DNA of 64,000 bases from Akkermansiaceae bacterium (lineage in GTDB: Bacteria > Verrucomicrobiota > Verrucomicrobiia > Verrucomicrobiales > Akkermansiaceae), in NCBI GenBank assembly GCA_903908495.1, contig CAIVSK010000191.1, positions 1 to 64,000 of the forward strand, read 5' to 3'. Positions 49,869 to 59,593 of this stretch are shown in pieces. The position numbers and the translations under genes are program-made. The first letter of the stretch is position 1. Every line of letters starts with the position of its first letter. The notes under the pieces were generated by a model. That model was not told the origin of the DNA, did not search any database, and saw nothing but the letters and a program-made list of their open reading frames with translations.

Positions 49869-52424
49869 ATGACCCGCCTCCTTCTGCCACTCCTTTTCCT
49901 GCCCGCCTGCCTCGCCGCCGCGGGCGAGGCCCCGGTCCTCGACCACCAGAAGCTGCTGCAAGCCCAGACGTTCTGGGACAATCGTGACTTCAGCTGGTTC
50001 GACAAAAACATCCCGTTCCTCGACTCGCCCGACGCGGACCTCAACACCACCTACTACTACCGCTGGGAACTTGTCACCAAACAACTCACCTACGGCTCGC
50101 AAGACACCGGCTATCTGTGGACCGAATTCATCAACCGGCCGTTCTGGTCCGGCGCCTACGGCGGCATCTCCTGCCCGTCGGGCCACCAGTTCTATGAGGC
50201 GCGCTGGCTGCGCAATCCCCGCTACAGCCGCGACTACGCCCGCTATTGGTTCCGCACCCCCGGTGCCCAACCGCGAAATTACTCGGCGTGGATGGCGGAT
50301 TCCGCCTGGGCGACCTATCTCGTCCATCCCAACAAGGAATATATCGCCGACCTGCTGCCCGATCTGATCAAGAACTACGAGGGATGGGCCAAAAAGAGCT
50401 GGGTGCCCGAGGCCGGATTGTTCTGGCAAGTCGGCCACGACGACGGCATGGAATTCAACATCGCCAGCCGCCAGACCAAAGACATCCTGCGCGGCGCACC
50501 AAGCTACCGCCCGAGTTTTAATTCCTACATGTGGGCCGACGCGATGGCCATTTCGCACATTGCAGCACTAACCGGCGACACCCGGACAGCCAGTGATTAC
50601 AAGACCCGGGCGGACGCGCTCAAGCAGCAACTCCAGACCAAGCTGTGGGATGCGAAGCGCGAGTTCTTCTTCCCAATGTTCCGCGACGACGAGGAAGACA
50701 AGGACGGCAACAAAATCCACAAAAACACCCTTGTCTATCAATCCGGCAAATACGCCGGTTGCGGTGCCGGCCGCGAGGAGGCGAGCTATGTGCCATGGAG
50801 TTTCAACCTGCCCGACCCCGGCTTCGAAGCCGCGTGGAAGTTCCTGATGGACCCGTACTATTTCTTCGCGGACTTCGGCCCGACCACCACCGAGCGCAAC
50901 GACCCGCTGTTCCTGCTCTCGCCGGGTTGCTGCTGGTGGAGCGGCCAGTCCTGGCCATTCGCCACCACCCAAACACTCAAGGGCCTCGCCAACCTGTTGC
51001 AAAACTACAGCCAGAACCACATCACCCGCGCCGATTACTACAAACTCCTGCGCGTCTATGCACTCTCTCAACGCAAGAATGGCAAGCCCTACATCGCCGA
51101 AGCACTCAACCCGCTCACCGGCTCCTGGGACGGCCACGACATGTATAACCGCAGCGAACACTACTTCCATTCCGGCTTCGTGGATCTGGTCATCACCGGT
51201 CTCGCCGGCCTCAAGGTGGAAGACAGCAACACTCTAACCATCGATCCGCTTGCCCCGGCCGAGTGGGCCTACTTCGCGATGGACAACATCTCGTATCGTG
51301 GCCACCTCGTCGCCATCGTCTGGGACAAGACCGGTCAACGCTACGGCAAGGGCAGCGGCCTGCAGGTGTTCATCGACGGCAAGCCGGCCGGAGCCTCCCC
51401 CACCCTGGCCAAACTCTCCGTCAAGCTGCCTCCAGCCGTGGATGAACCGGTGGACCAGGCCGTCCGCGTCAATCACGCGGTCAACAATGATGGCAATTGT
51501 TTCCCCCGCCTCAGCGCCTCTCACGTCGGCCCAAAATCCTCCCTCGCCTTCCTCCAGGATGGCAACACCGCCTGGTACCACCTCGATCCACCGATGCGTT
51601 GGACCTGTGCCGAGTCACCTAACGAAACCGACTGGCTCATCCTCGAACTCGGGACTCCGCGCTCGGTCGACGAGGTGAAACTCTATCTCCTAGATGACGG
51701 CCCGGACCAACCGATCGCCGCTCCCGCCGAATATCGCTTGGAATTCGCCAATGCCGACGGCCCGTGGCAACCGGTTCCGGGCCAGACGCGCACGCCGGAG
51801 GCCCCAACCGGCCACATGCCTAACATCATCCGTTTTCCCGAGCTCAAACTGGAAAAACTGCGGGTCATGTTCAAGAACGCGAGCGGCAAAAAGTCCGGCA
51901 TGACCGAAATCGAGGCATGGGGCAGGGACGTCCGGCCGTATATCCCGGCCCGCCCGCCGGCAGGCAACATCGCCTTCAACGCGAATCCAAAAGTTGGCTA
52001 TCCAAAGGCCAGCGCCTCCTTTTCCGACCACTTCGGCGGCGTTGCGGAAAGCGCGATTGACGGCAAAATCAGCTATCGCACAAACCCGGTGAACCGCTGG
52101 ACCAGTTATGGCTCGCCGAATGCCAGCGACTGGCTGGAAGTGGATTTCGGTGCCCAGAAACAAGTCGCCCGCGTGTTGATACATATTTTCTCGGACGGCG
52201 GCGGAGTCCAGGCGCCCAAGAGTTATGTGGTCGAAGGCTGGAGCGGCAGCGAATGGAAGACCATCCCCAAACAGACCTCCGACCCGCAAAAACCCACGGG
52301 CGGCATGATCAATACCGTGACGTTCCCAGCCGTCTCCCTCAGCAAAATCCGCGTGGTCTTCACCCACATCGGCCAGGGCGACTCGCGCAGCGGCGTCACC
52401 GAACTCGAAGTCTGGGAAAAATAG
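49869..52424 (+). CDS. Secreted (alpha/alpha)6-barrel glycosidase-like protein with discoidin domains
   Basis: An 851-residue exported protein. The signal peptide is about 1-18. Residues about 30-490 resemble MGH1-type six-hairpin glycosidases (GH63/GH37-like), with 'PFWSGAYGGISCPSGHQFYE' (in part), 'WVPEAGLFWQVGHDDGMEFN', 'SFNSYMWADAMAISHIAALT' and 'GSWDGHDMYNRSEHYFHSGF'. Two F5/8 type C (discoidin-like) domains follow at about 540-690 ('ELGTPRSVDEVKLYLLDDG') and about 700-850 ('VDFGAQKQVARVLIHIFSDG'), likely for glycan binding. The linkage cleaved is unknown. The beta-helix gene starts 2 nt after its stop, so they are translationally linked. Confidence 0.78.
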   Translation: MTRLLLPLLFLPACLAAAGEAPVLDHQKLLQAQTFWDNRDFSWFDKNIPFLDSPDADLNTTYYYRWELVTKQLTYGSQDTGYLWTEFINRPFWSGAYGGISCPSGHQFYEARWLRNPRYSRDYARYWFRTPGAQPRNYSAWMADSAWATYLVHPNKEYIADLLPDLIKNYEGWAKKSWVPEAGLFWQVGHDDGMEFNIASRQTKDILRGAPSYRPSFNSYMWADAMAISHIAALTGDTRTASDYKTRADALKQQLQTKLWDAKREFFFPMFRDDEEDKDGNKIHKNTLVYQSGKYAGCGAGREEASYVPWSFNLPDPGFEAAWKFLMDPYYFFADFGPTTTERNDPLFLLSPGCCWWSGQSWPFATTQTLKGLANLLQNYSQNHITRADYYKLLRVYALSQRKNGKPYIAEALNPLTGSWDGHDMYNRSEHYFHSGFVDLVITGLAGLKVEDSNTLTIDPLAPAEWAYFAMDNISYRGHLVAIVWDKTGQRYGKGSGLQVFIDGKPAGASPTLAKLSVKLPPAVDEPVDQAVRVNHAVNNDGNCFPRLSASHVGPKSSLAFLQDGNTAWYHLDPPMRWTCAESPNETDWLILELGTPRSVDEVKLYLLDDGPDQPIAAPAEYRLEFANADGPWQPVPGQTRTPEAPTGHMPNIIRFPELKLEKLRVMFKNASGKKSGMTEIEAWGRDVRPYIPARPPAGNIAFNANPKVGYPKASASFSDHFGGVAESAIDGKISYRTNPVNRWTSYGSPNASDWLEVDFGAQKQVARVLIHIFSDGGGVQAPKSYVVEGWSGSEWKTIPKQTSDPQKPTGGMINTVTFPAVSLSKIRVVFTHIGQGDSRSGVTELEVWEK

Positions 52425-52426
52425 TC

Positions 52427-54100
52427 ATGAAGGTAGCGGCACTATTATTGGCACTGCCGGCCGCGCTGCACGCCGGGGATTTCTCGTTCGACAATCCGAC
52501 GGGACCACAATTCACCAGCGCGCAGAAGCAGGCACAGCGCGAGGCGGGCACCCGCGTCATGCCACGGGTGCTCGCAGCCTTTGACAGTGCCAGCGAGGCT
52601 GTCCGCATCCCGGCCGGGGACTATCGCTTCGGCATGGAAGGCTGGGGGAGCGACGGCGTGAGATTTCCCCTCCAATTCACCGGCCTCCAGCGCGACGATA
52701 CCCATCCGTTCACCATCGACGCCAGCGGCGCGACATTCTGGTTCGACCTCCCAGACGACCAGGCGCCGACTTGTCATTTCGGCGTCGGCTTCAAAGAGTG
52801 CCGCAACATCATCTTCAAAGGCGCGACGATCGACCGCGCCACCCGCGGCCATGTCGAAGGGAGCATCACCCGGTTTGACTTCGCGTCCAACCGGATCGAA
52901 CTGAAACTCTCGCCCGGCATCACCGTGCCGACCACTTTCAACGACAAACTCGATCAGCGAGTCATTCCGTTCAAGGCCGACGGCAGCTTTTGCGCGCCGC
53001 TTTATGCTCTCCAATCCGGCGGCACCCATCTCAAATATCAGCAGATCTCGGCCGCCTCCGCCGATGACCATTGCTGGGTGACGATGCATGACTCAAGCTT
53101 GCTAGAAACCATCCGCACCAACGGATTGCTCCGTGTCGGCGACGGACTGTCCTGCGTCTACACCGTCACCTCAGCGCTAGAACTCGTCCGCTCGAGCAAA
53201 CTGACAATGGACGACATCCATGTGTATGCTGCGAAGGCGTGGGGCGCAGAGCACGATGGTGATGGTGCGCACGTCTGGAAGAATTGTTACTTTGGACCGC
53301 GTCCAGGCACCAGCCAGTGGCAGGGTGGCGAAGGATTCATGTTCAACGCCACCCGCCATGGCACGACGCTGGACAATGTTACCATCTGCCACACCACTGA
53401 CGATACCGCCAATTTCCACGGTTACTGGTCGCCGGTGATAGCTATCTCCAACGCCAATCGCGTGACTTTCGGCAACAACGAAGAAACCCGCCGCGCCTTG
53501 CCGCACGGCATCGCAGTCGGCGACGCTGTGATCTTTCTCGCCCGCGAATCCGGTGCCGAGCTGGGCCGCGCGAAACTCACAGCCATCGACGGCGACACGG
53601 TGACGCTGGACCAGCCTGCCGCTGCATTTGCCAAAGCCATCGCCGAATGGCCCGACCACGAGTGTGGCGGTTGGCTCATCGAGAATTGTGACTGGCACGA
53701 CAACTACCAGCGCCTTCTCATTCAATCCGGCCCCGGCACGCTGCGCAACTGCCGCTTCACCCGCTTCGGCAGCGCGATTGAATTGAACAGCGTCATGCCC
53801 TACGTCGAAGGCGGCGTGCCGCGCGACATCCGCATCGAGAACAACGTCTTCACCGACCTCAACCCGCAGTCCGGCGCTGCCGCAATCACCGTCTATGCCC
53901 ACGCCTTCCAGCCCGGCCAGGCCCCACTCCTGCACAACATCACCATCACCGGCAACACCTTCAGCCACCCTAACAACACCGTGCTCGCCCTCAGCAACAT
54001 TGACGGCGGCCTCATCAGCAACAATCATTTCCCGGCCACTCCGAACCCGATCCAATTGACCCGCTGCACCAACGTCACGCTGCTCGAACCCAAGAAATAA
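52427..54100 (+). CDS. Secreted parallel beta-helix protein
   Basis: A 557-residue exported protein with a signal peptide (about residues 1-17, 'ALLLALPAALHAGD'). From about residue 100 it shows right-handed parallel beta-helix (pectate-lyase-like) rungs: 'CRNIIFKGATIDRATRG', 'HGTTLDNVTICHTTDDTANFHG' (in part), 'TLRNCRFTRFGSAIELNS', 'IRIENNVFTDLNPQSG' and 'NITITGNTFSHPNNTVLALS'. Members of this fold include polysaccharide lyases and GH28/GH110-type glycosidases. The catalytic identity is not clear. It is 2 nt after the upstream glycosidase-like gene and 9 nt before GH127. Confidence 0.78.
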   Translation: MKVAALLLALPAALHAGDFSFDNPTGPQFTSAQKQAQREAGTRVMPRVLAAFDSASEAVRIPAGDYRFGMEGWGSDGVRFPLQFTGLQRDDTHPFTIDASGATFWFDLPDDQAPTCHFGVGFKECRNIIFKGATIDRATRGHVEGSITRFDFASNRIELKLSPGITVPTTFNDKLDQRVIPFKADGSFCAPLYALQSGGTHLKYQQISAASADDHCWVTMHDSSLLETIRTNGLLRVGDGLSCVYTVTSALELVRSSKLTMDDIHVYAAKAWGAEHDGDGAHVWKNCYFGPRPGTSQWQGGEGFMFNATRHGTTLDNVTICHTTDDTANFHGYWSPVIAISNANRVTFGNNEETRRALPHGIAVGDAVIFLARESGAELGRAKLTAIDGDTVTLDQPAAAFAKAIAEWPDHECGGWLIENCDWHDNYQRLLIQSGPGTLRNCRFTRFGSAIELNSVMPYVEGGVPRDIRIENNVFTDLNPQSGAAAITVYAHAFQPGQAPLLHNITITGNTFSHPNNTVLALSNIDGGLISNNHFPATPNPIQLTRCTNVTLLEPKK

Positions 54101-54109
54101 CTCCTCCCT

Positions 54110-56428
54110 ATGAAACACCCGTCCCACCCCATCATCTATCCGCTCTCCGTGCTCGGCTGCCTGTCCATCAACGCGGCAAGCGCGGCGGAGGTTCAGCCCA
54201 AGGCCGACCTCAAGGTATGGCCGTTCAGCCTAAACGACGTCAAACTGCTCGACGGCCCCTTCAAGCATGCAGAGGCAATGAACGAGCAATACCTGGTGAG
54301 CCTGGAGCCCGAGCGACTGCTCCACACATTCCGCTTGACCGCAGGCATCCCCACGTCCGCCAAGCCCTATGGCGGGTGGGAGGCACCTAACTGCGAGTTG
54401 CGCGGTCACGCGGTGGGACACTACCTGTCCGGCTGCGCGCTGGCGTTCCAGAGCAGTGGCAACGAGAAACTCAAGCAACAGTCCGCACAGGTTGTCGCCG
54501 GCATGGCCGAGTGCCAGGCCAAGTTCCCCAGCGGCTATCTCAGCGCCTATCCGGAGGAACTCATTGACCGGGTGGTGGCGTGCAAGGGAGTATGGGCCCC
54601 TTGGTACACATTGCATAAGATCTATGCAGGCCTGCTCGACCAATACCAACTCTGCGGCAACAAGCAGGCGCTGGAGGTCCTCGAAAAGGCCATCGGCTGG
54701 GTGGAGTCCCGCATGAGCACTCTCACCGACCCGCAGATGCAGGCGATGCTCAATTGCGAGCACGGCGGCATGAATGAAATCCTGGCCAACCTCTATGGCG
54801 CCACCGGCAATCGGAAATACCTTCAACTGGCCATCCGTTTCAATCATCACGCGGTGCTGGATCCGGCTATCAATGGCGAGGACAAGCTCACCGGACTGCA
54901 CGCCAACACCCAGTTTCCAAAATTCATCGGCATGGCCATTGAATACGAATACACGGCCGACCCGCCCTATCGCAAGGGCTGCGAGTTTTTCTGGAACGTC
55001 GTGACCAAGGAGCGCTCCTACGTCATCGGCGGCAACAGCGACGGCGAGGGATTCTCACCCAAGGAACATCTCTCGCAACATATCGGCCCCAGCCCGACGG
55101 AGACTTGCAACACCTATAACATGCTCAAACTCACCCGCCACCTCCTCGAGTGGGAGCCCAAGGCCGAGTATGCCGACTTCTATGAGCGGGCCCTCTATAA
55201 CCACATCCTGCCCCAGCAAAACCCTGATAATGGCATGGTGCTCTATTACATGCCGCTGCGCCCCGGCTCCGAGCGACCCAGCCGCTTCGGCACTCCGGAT
55301 AACTCATTCTGGTGCTGTACCGGCACCGGCATGGAAAGCCAGTCGAAATATGGCGACTCGGTCTATTTCCACAGCGAGCGCGACCTGTATGTCAATCTGT
55401 TCATGGCTACCGAGCTCACCTGGAAGGACAAGGGCATCAAGCTGCTGCAAACCACCCGCTATCCTGATGAGCAATCAACCGCATTGAAAATCACCGCGGA
55501 CAAGCCCGTCGCCATGGCCATTCACCTGCGCTACCCAGCCTGGGCCACCGCCGGCGTCACGCTCAAGCTCAACGGTGCAAAGCAGGACGTTACCGCCCAA
55601 CCAGGGAGTTACATCACCATCGACCGCACCTGGACCACCGGTGACACGCTCGAACTGGCCATGCCCTTCAGCCTGCGCTTCGAAGCCTTCCGCGACGACG
55701 CTAACAAGGCCGCCGTCATGTATGGTCCGCTGGTGCTGTGCGCACGCACCACCAAGGACAACCCCGTCTCGGTCATCCGCGGTGACAAGAACCAGGTCCT
55801 GGCCGGAATCAAACCTGTGGCCGGCAGACCTAACACATTCACCGCGCCGGCGGGGGTGTTCCGCACTTCGCTTGAAACAGCGCAAGGTGACACGACCTTT
55901 GTGCCGTTCTACAAGCAATACCAGGAGCCTTACACCGTGTACTGGGACATTTACGATGACACCCGATGGGCCGCGAAGGAAGCCGAGATGAAGGCTGCTC
56001 AGGAGCTCCAGCGCGCTCTGGATGCCAGGCGTGTGGATGGGTTGGAGTTTTTCGACCAGGCCGAACGCGATCACAACTTCCAAAGTGAGAAATCCATCGC
56101 CGGAGATCACAACGGCCGCCGCTGGCGCCACTGTGACCCGGGCGGCTGGTTCCAGTATGACCTCAAGGTGCTCGCCGGACAAGCGCAGGTTCTAACATGC
56201 AAGTACTGGGGTTCCGATGGCGGCCGCACGTTTGACATTATCGTCGATGGCCGAAAAATCGCCACCGAAGTGCTCAAAGGCGAGAAGCCCGACGCATTCT
56301 TCGACAGGGAGTACCCGATTCCGGCCGACCTGCTCACGGGCAAAGCCAAGGTCACCGTCAAGTTCCAACCGGTGGGCAACAGCCAGGCCGGCGGCGTCTT
56401 CGGTTGCTATATCATGAAATCAAAGTAG
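54110..56428 (+). CDS. GH127 beta-L-arabinofuranosidase-like protein
   Basis: A 772-residue exported glycoside hydrolase of family GH127 (formerly DUF1680), typically releasing beta-L-arabinofuranose. The signal peptide is about 1-24. The zinc/nucleophile site of the family is complete: 'GPSPTETCNTYNMLK' (Glu and Cys) and 'SFWCCTGTGMESQSKYGDS' (paired Cys). 'LNCEHGGMNEILANLYGATG' and the C-terminal beta-sandwich ('PVAMAIHLRYPAWA') also match. Residues about 640-772 add a galactose-binding-like domain ('RHCDPGGWFQYDLKVLAG'). It closes the co-oriented run of glycan genes. Confidence 0.9.
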   Translation: MKHPSHPIIYPLSVLGCLSINAASAAEVQPKADLKVWPFSLNDVKLLDGPFKHAEAMNEQYLVSLEPERLLHTFRLTAGIPTSAKPYGGWEAPNCELRGHAVGHYLSGCALAFQSSGNEKLKQQSAQVVAGMAECQAKFPSGYLSAYPEELIDRVVACKGVWAPWYTLHKIYAGLLDQYQLCGNKQALEVLEKAIGWVESRMSTLTDPQMQAMLNCEHGGMNEILANLYGATGNRKYLQLAIRFNHHAVLDPAINGEDKLTGLHANTQFPKFIGMAIEYEYTADPPYRKGCEFFWNVVTKERSYVIGGNSDGEGFSPKEHLSQHIGPSPTETCNTYNMLKLTRHLLEWEPKAEYADFYERALYNHILPQQNPDNGMVLYYMPLRPGSERPSRFGTPDNSFWCCTGTGMESQSKYGDSVYFHSERDLYVNLFMATELTWKDKGIKLLQTTRYPDEQSTALKITADKPVAMAIHLRYPAWATAGVTLKLNGAKQDVTAQPGSYITIDRTWTTGDTLELAMPFSLRFEAFRDDANKAAVMYGPLVLCARTTKDNPVSVIRGDKNQVLAGIKPVAGRPNTFTAPAGVFRTSLETAQGDTTFVPFYKQYQEPYTVYWDIYDDTRWAAKEAEMKAAQELQRALDARRVDGLEFFDQAERDHNFQSEKSIAGDHNGRRWRHCDPGGWFQYDLKVLAGQAQVLTCKYWGSDGGRTFDIIVDGRKIATEVLKGEKPDAFFDREYPIPADLLTGKAKVTVKFQPVGNSQAGGVFGCYIMKSK

Positions 56429-56459
56429 AAACCGACGGTAAGGCACACATCCCAACTTA

Positions 56460-56594
56460 ATGATAGCAGATCTGAAAATCGGGTTTGCGTGGATCTTGAC
56501 CCTCGGCCTGATGGTGCCATTGCAGGCCGAGGAAATCAGCAGCGCAATGAAAGGCGGCGATATCACCGCCAAGGGTGCCCCGACCCTGGCCTGA
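56460..56594 (+). pseudogene. 44-codon signal-peptide stub, possible gene remnant
   Basis: A short ORF too small for the track: 'MIADLKIGFAWILTLGLMVP' followed by 'LQAEEISSAMKGGDITAKGA' and a stop. The first 23 residues form a good signal peptide with a likely cut after 'LQA', but only about 20 mature residues follow. It lies 31 nt after GH127 in the same direction. It is most simply the truncated start of a former exported protein, though a real secreted peptide is possible. No RBS stands out. Confidence 0.4.
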
Positions 56595-56690
56595 AGTTGT
56601 CGGGTAGGCAACAGGCCAGATCGCTCAGCCCGGACTCATTATTTTCACACGGGGACCAGAGCCCCCGCTCCGGAGGTCACGCCGTCCCGC

Positions 56691-57959
56691 TCAACCATCG
56701 AGTTTCCAAGGTGCGCGCATCGGCTGATGGTTCAGCGCGTTAGCCGCGGGATCGTCAAACTTAAGGGTCTTGGAGTCGAACTTGAGACTCTTGTTGAGGT
56801 GGTGGGCGGTGATGCCCAAGTTCACCAAGGTGGACGACCAGAAGCCATTGTGCTCGTTGATGGCAAACTTTTTGCGAGTGCGCACCGCCTCGTGGAAATC
56901 GGTGAGCTGGGGCTCGGGGTCCGCCAGGGCGTCGAGTTTCTGGCGCAGGTCAGGAATGTTAGATTCCAACCCCTTGCTGATCCATCCCTTCGGGCCCACG
57001 ATGTATTTGGCGTCCTTGTCCTTGTTCTCACCGTCGAGGATGATCTTGCAGCCATCGGCATAGGTGTGCTCGATGCGGCGCCAGGTGCCGACGGCCTCTG
57101 AGTCTTGGGGATCGGCGTCGATTTCCACCGAGATGGGTGCCTGGTCGTCCTTGTTGAGAAGGTATTGGACGGGGTCGAGATAATGTTGGCCCATGTCGCC
57201 GAGGCCGCCGCCATCATAATCCCAGTAGCCGCGGAAGGAACCATGGATGCGATGGTGGTTGTAGGGCTTCATGGGGGCCGGGCCGAGCCAGAGATCGTAG
57301 TCCAATTCCGGCGGGACCGGCTCGGGCTTGAGGCCGATTTTGCCAGCCCAGGCATCCAGTTTCCAATCGAAGCCGGTGACGCCGGAGACGGTGACTTTCA
57401 AAGGCCATCCCAACAAATCATGGATCACCGCCTTTTTGAGCATTTTCACGGGTATCCGCAGGTCATAGAAACTTTCCTTGAAGCGGAACCAGGTGTTGAG
57501 GCGGAAGATGCGATTATGTTGTTCCACCGCGCGCACCATGGCCACGCCTTCGCCGATATTGCGGCACATCGGTTTTTCGCACCAAATGTCCTTGCCGGCT
57601 TTGGCGGCCGCGATTGCCATCAGCGCGTGCCAATGGGGCGGGGTGGCGATGTGGATGATATCGATGTCGTCGCGGGCGATGAGTTCGCGGAAATCATGAT
57701 AGCCCTTCACGCCGTTGGCCTCGCCGCCGGCGTTGCTCATGCGTTCGGCGAGGTGCTTGCTATCCACGTCGCAGAGGGCGAGCAACTTGCCGGGCATGGT
57801 CAGGTGCGAGGCGCTGATGCCACCGCAACCGATGATGCCGCGGGTAAGGACTTGCGAGGGCGGGGTTTGGCCGTTGAGGCCCAGCACGCGGCTGGGCACG
57901 ATTTGCACCGTCGCCATGGCGGCGAGGGCTTTGAGGGTTTGGCGACGGGTGATCATCAT
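56691..57959 (-). CDS. Gfo/Idh/MocA family oxidoreductase with Tat signal
   Basis: A 422-residue NAD(P)-dependent oxidoreductase of the Gfo/Idh/MocA type, exported by the Tat pathway judging by 'ITRRQTLKALAAMATVQIVP' at the N-terminus. The Rossmann motif is 'RGIIGCGGISASHL', the conserved lysine is in 'IWCEKPMCRN', and the substrate-domain segment is 'GGLGDMGQHYLDPVQYLL'. Members act on sugars or glycosides through redox chemistry. It is convergent with the GH127 run, consistent with a role in the same sugar pathway, but this is inference. ATG 57959 keeps the Tat motif near residue 5. Confidence 0.87.
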   Translation of the reverse strand: MMITRRQTLKALAAMATVQIVPSRVLGLNGQTPPSQVLTRGIIGCGGISASHLTMPGKLLALCDVDSKHLAERMSNAGGEANGVKGYHDFRELIARDDIDIIHIATPPHWHALMAIAAAKAGKDIWCEKPMCRNIGEGVAMVRAVEQHNRIFRLNTWFRFKESFYDLRIPVKMLKKAVIHDLLGWPLKVTVSGVTGFDWKLDAWAGKIGLKPEPVPPELDYDLWLGPAPMKPYNHHRIHGSFRGYWDYDGGGLGDMGQHYLDPVQYLLNKDDQAPISVEIDADPQDSEAVGTWRRIEHTYADGCKIILDGENKDKDAKYIVGPKGWISKGLESNIPDLRQKLDALADPEPQLTDFHEAVRTRKKFAINEHNGFWSSTLVNLGITAHHLNKSLKFDSKTLKFDDPAANALNHQPMRAPWKLDG

Positions 57960-58078
57960 GAGATTGGTTGGCAGGCTACGGGGCACATCCGCGCAACCTT
58001 TCACAGGCAATCCACGCTGCGCTTTGTCTGATTTTCAGGAGGTCTCTCCAGGCCGGGCTTGGCTGGCCGCGCGCTCGC

Positions 58079-58519
58079 TCAGGCGTCGGCCTTGCGGGTG
58101 AAGCTCACGTCCAGCACGTGACTGTCGTGCTTGTCGGTGTCGTGCATCTTGCCGGACCACACGATGAGACCGCGCGAGGTGGTTTTCTTGAGCGTGATGA
58201 TGGCGCTTTGGACGTCGGCGGCGTATTCGGTCAACACCAACTCGCCGTGACCCGTGTTCTTGCCCTTGAGCTTGAAGATGACGCCGGAATTGTCGGGATG
58301 ATAGTAGTGTCCCACCACGTTGCCATCCGGCTGCCAGGTCAGGACAAACACGGCACTGTGGACGCCCACGCTGCCGACGTAGGTTTGAGCGGTGCCAATC
58401 GGCGTGATTGACGCATCGTCAGTCGGGGGCAGCGGCGGGGCCGGCGGTTTGACCGGTGGGGCGCACGCGACCAGTCCCATCGGCAGCAACAGCAAAACAG
58501 CAAGGAGTTTGTTCTTCAT
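58079..58519 (-). CDS. Small lipoprotein of unknown function
   Basis: A 146-residue probable lipoprotein. The signal peptide ends in lipobox 'LVAC' ('LLPMGLVACAPPVKPP'), followed by a proline-rich linker and a beta-rich domain ('VHSAVFVLTWQPDGNVVGHY', 'DNSGVIFKLKGKNTGHGELV'). I do not recognise the domain. ATG 58519 was chosen for the lipobox. The track start at 58660 extends into repeat DNA. It is divergent from the paired envelope proteins downstream. Confidence 0.75.
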   Translation of the reverse strand: MKNKLLAVLLLLPMGLVACAPPVKPPAPPLPPTDDASITPIGTAQTYVGSVGVHSAVFVLTWQPDGNVVGHYYHPDNSGVIFKLKGKNTGHGELVLTEYAADVQSAIITLKKTTSRGLIVWSGKMHDTDKHDSHVLDVSFTRKADA

Positions 58520-58838
58520 AAAATCGGGCAACTGGGGGTATGTCGTTGCGGGCGGATCTTGAGCAGACGTCTCCACCTTGCCAAGCGCGAAATGCAGCAC
58601 GACAAGGGGCGTGACAGACGGCTTCAAAGGAGCGGCGGACTCCGATCCGCCGTGGACCATGAGGAGCCAATGAGTGGAGGCCGGCCGCTACCCATTGGCC
58701 TCTCATGGTCGAGGGCGATTCGGAGATCGACCCTCCTTCAATTTCTTGCCAGGCGCCGGTTTGCCGCTCGACATGACGGATACCTTGCACTAACAAGGAA
58801 GCCATCGCCGCCGACTAGCAAGCGTCGGATTCTCCGCC
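58520..58838. other. Divergent intergenic region with family B repeat
   Basis: A 319-bp gap between the lipoprotein gene and the first of two tandem related genes. Bases 58629-58736 are family B repeat. The remainder should hold the two promoters. None could be assigned. Confidence 0.5.
58629..58736 (-). repeat. Palindromic repeat, family B, copy 2
   Basis: A 108-bp element, the inverse of 42171-42276. The left end GGAGCGGCGGACTCCGATCCGCCG and right end TCGGAGATCGACCCTCC are each palindromic, and the middle has an outer pair TGGACCATGAG / CTCATGGTCGA. It could fold into one long hairpin. Confidence 0.85.
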
Positions 58839-59573
58839 ATGAAACTCAGCCCCTGGCTCATCCCCGCCCTCGTGTTTGCCATCGCGGGCGGCTGGCTGGG
58901 CTGGCAATCCCACGCTCTAACCACCGTGGAAGCCGCCAGTGACAGCCTGCGCGAGCGGATCGCCGCAGCCCGCGCCAGCGAACCGGAGGCGGATGGATTG
59001 CCGCTGCGGGCGGCATCCACCGCCAAGCACACCAAGACCAGGGAGCCGTTCGACTGGAAGTCCCTCGCCGCGCTGTGTGCATCCATGCGCAATGACGGCG
59101 ACGGCGGCGACCTGCGGGCCATGGTGCATTTCCAGCAACGCTTGCTAGAGATGAGCGCGGAGGACCTCGCCGCCGCGGAGGATGAATTCGCCGCGCTTGA
59201 CCTGGCTGGCGACGCCCGCGCCGATTTGGAGCGCACTCTGGTGGAGGAATTGATCAAGAAGGATTGCGAGTTGGCCCTGAGGCACTTTGCAGGACGCCTG
59301 CGGGACGCGGATCGGACACTCCACTGGCGTCTGGCCAAGGGCTTGGGCGATTGGGCAAAAAAGTCACCGGTCGCGGCGGCCGCTTGGTTCGACCAACAGG
59401 CGGCCGCCGGCCAACTCGACGGCAAGGCGCTCGATGGAAGTGACCAATTCCGCAGCCACTATGAAGGTGCCTTGATCGGCGCGCTGCAAGTTGCGGACCC
59501 TGATGCCGCGGTCCGCCGCTTGAGTGCGCTGCCCGACGAGCAGCGCGCCGAGGCACTGCGCTTTGCCAAATGA
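58839..59573 (+). CDS. Membrane-anchored helical-repeat protein, possibly truncated
   Basis: A 244-residue protein with an N-terminal membrane anchor ('WLIPALVFAIAGGWLGWQS') and helical repeats of the form 'WRLAKGLGDWAKKSPVAAAAWFDQ'. The next gene encodes a similar but longer (440-residue) protein with repeats such as 'GRWAQDDPSAALQWL'. The reading frame stops at 'EALRFAK', mid-repeat, just before a family A repeat, so the C-terminus may have been lost. The function is unknown. The repeat style is common in exported verrucomicrobial proteins. Confidence 0.68.
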   Translation: MKLSPWLIPALVFAIAGGWLGWQSHALTTVEAASDSLRERIAAARASEPEADGLPLRAASTAKHTKTREPFDWKSLAALCASMRNDGDGGDLRAMVHFQQRLLEMSAEDLAAAEDEFAALDLAGDARADLERTLVEELIKKDCELALRHFAGRLRDADRTLHWRLAKGLGDWAKKSPVAAAAWFDQQAAAGQLDGKALDGSDQFRSHYEGALIGALQVADPDAAVRRLSALPDEQRAEALRFAK

Positions 59574-59593
59574 GTCGCCCACCCGCCCCCCGC

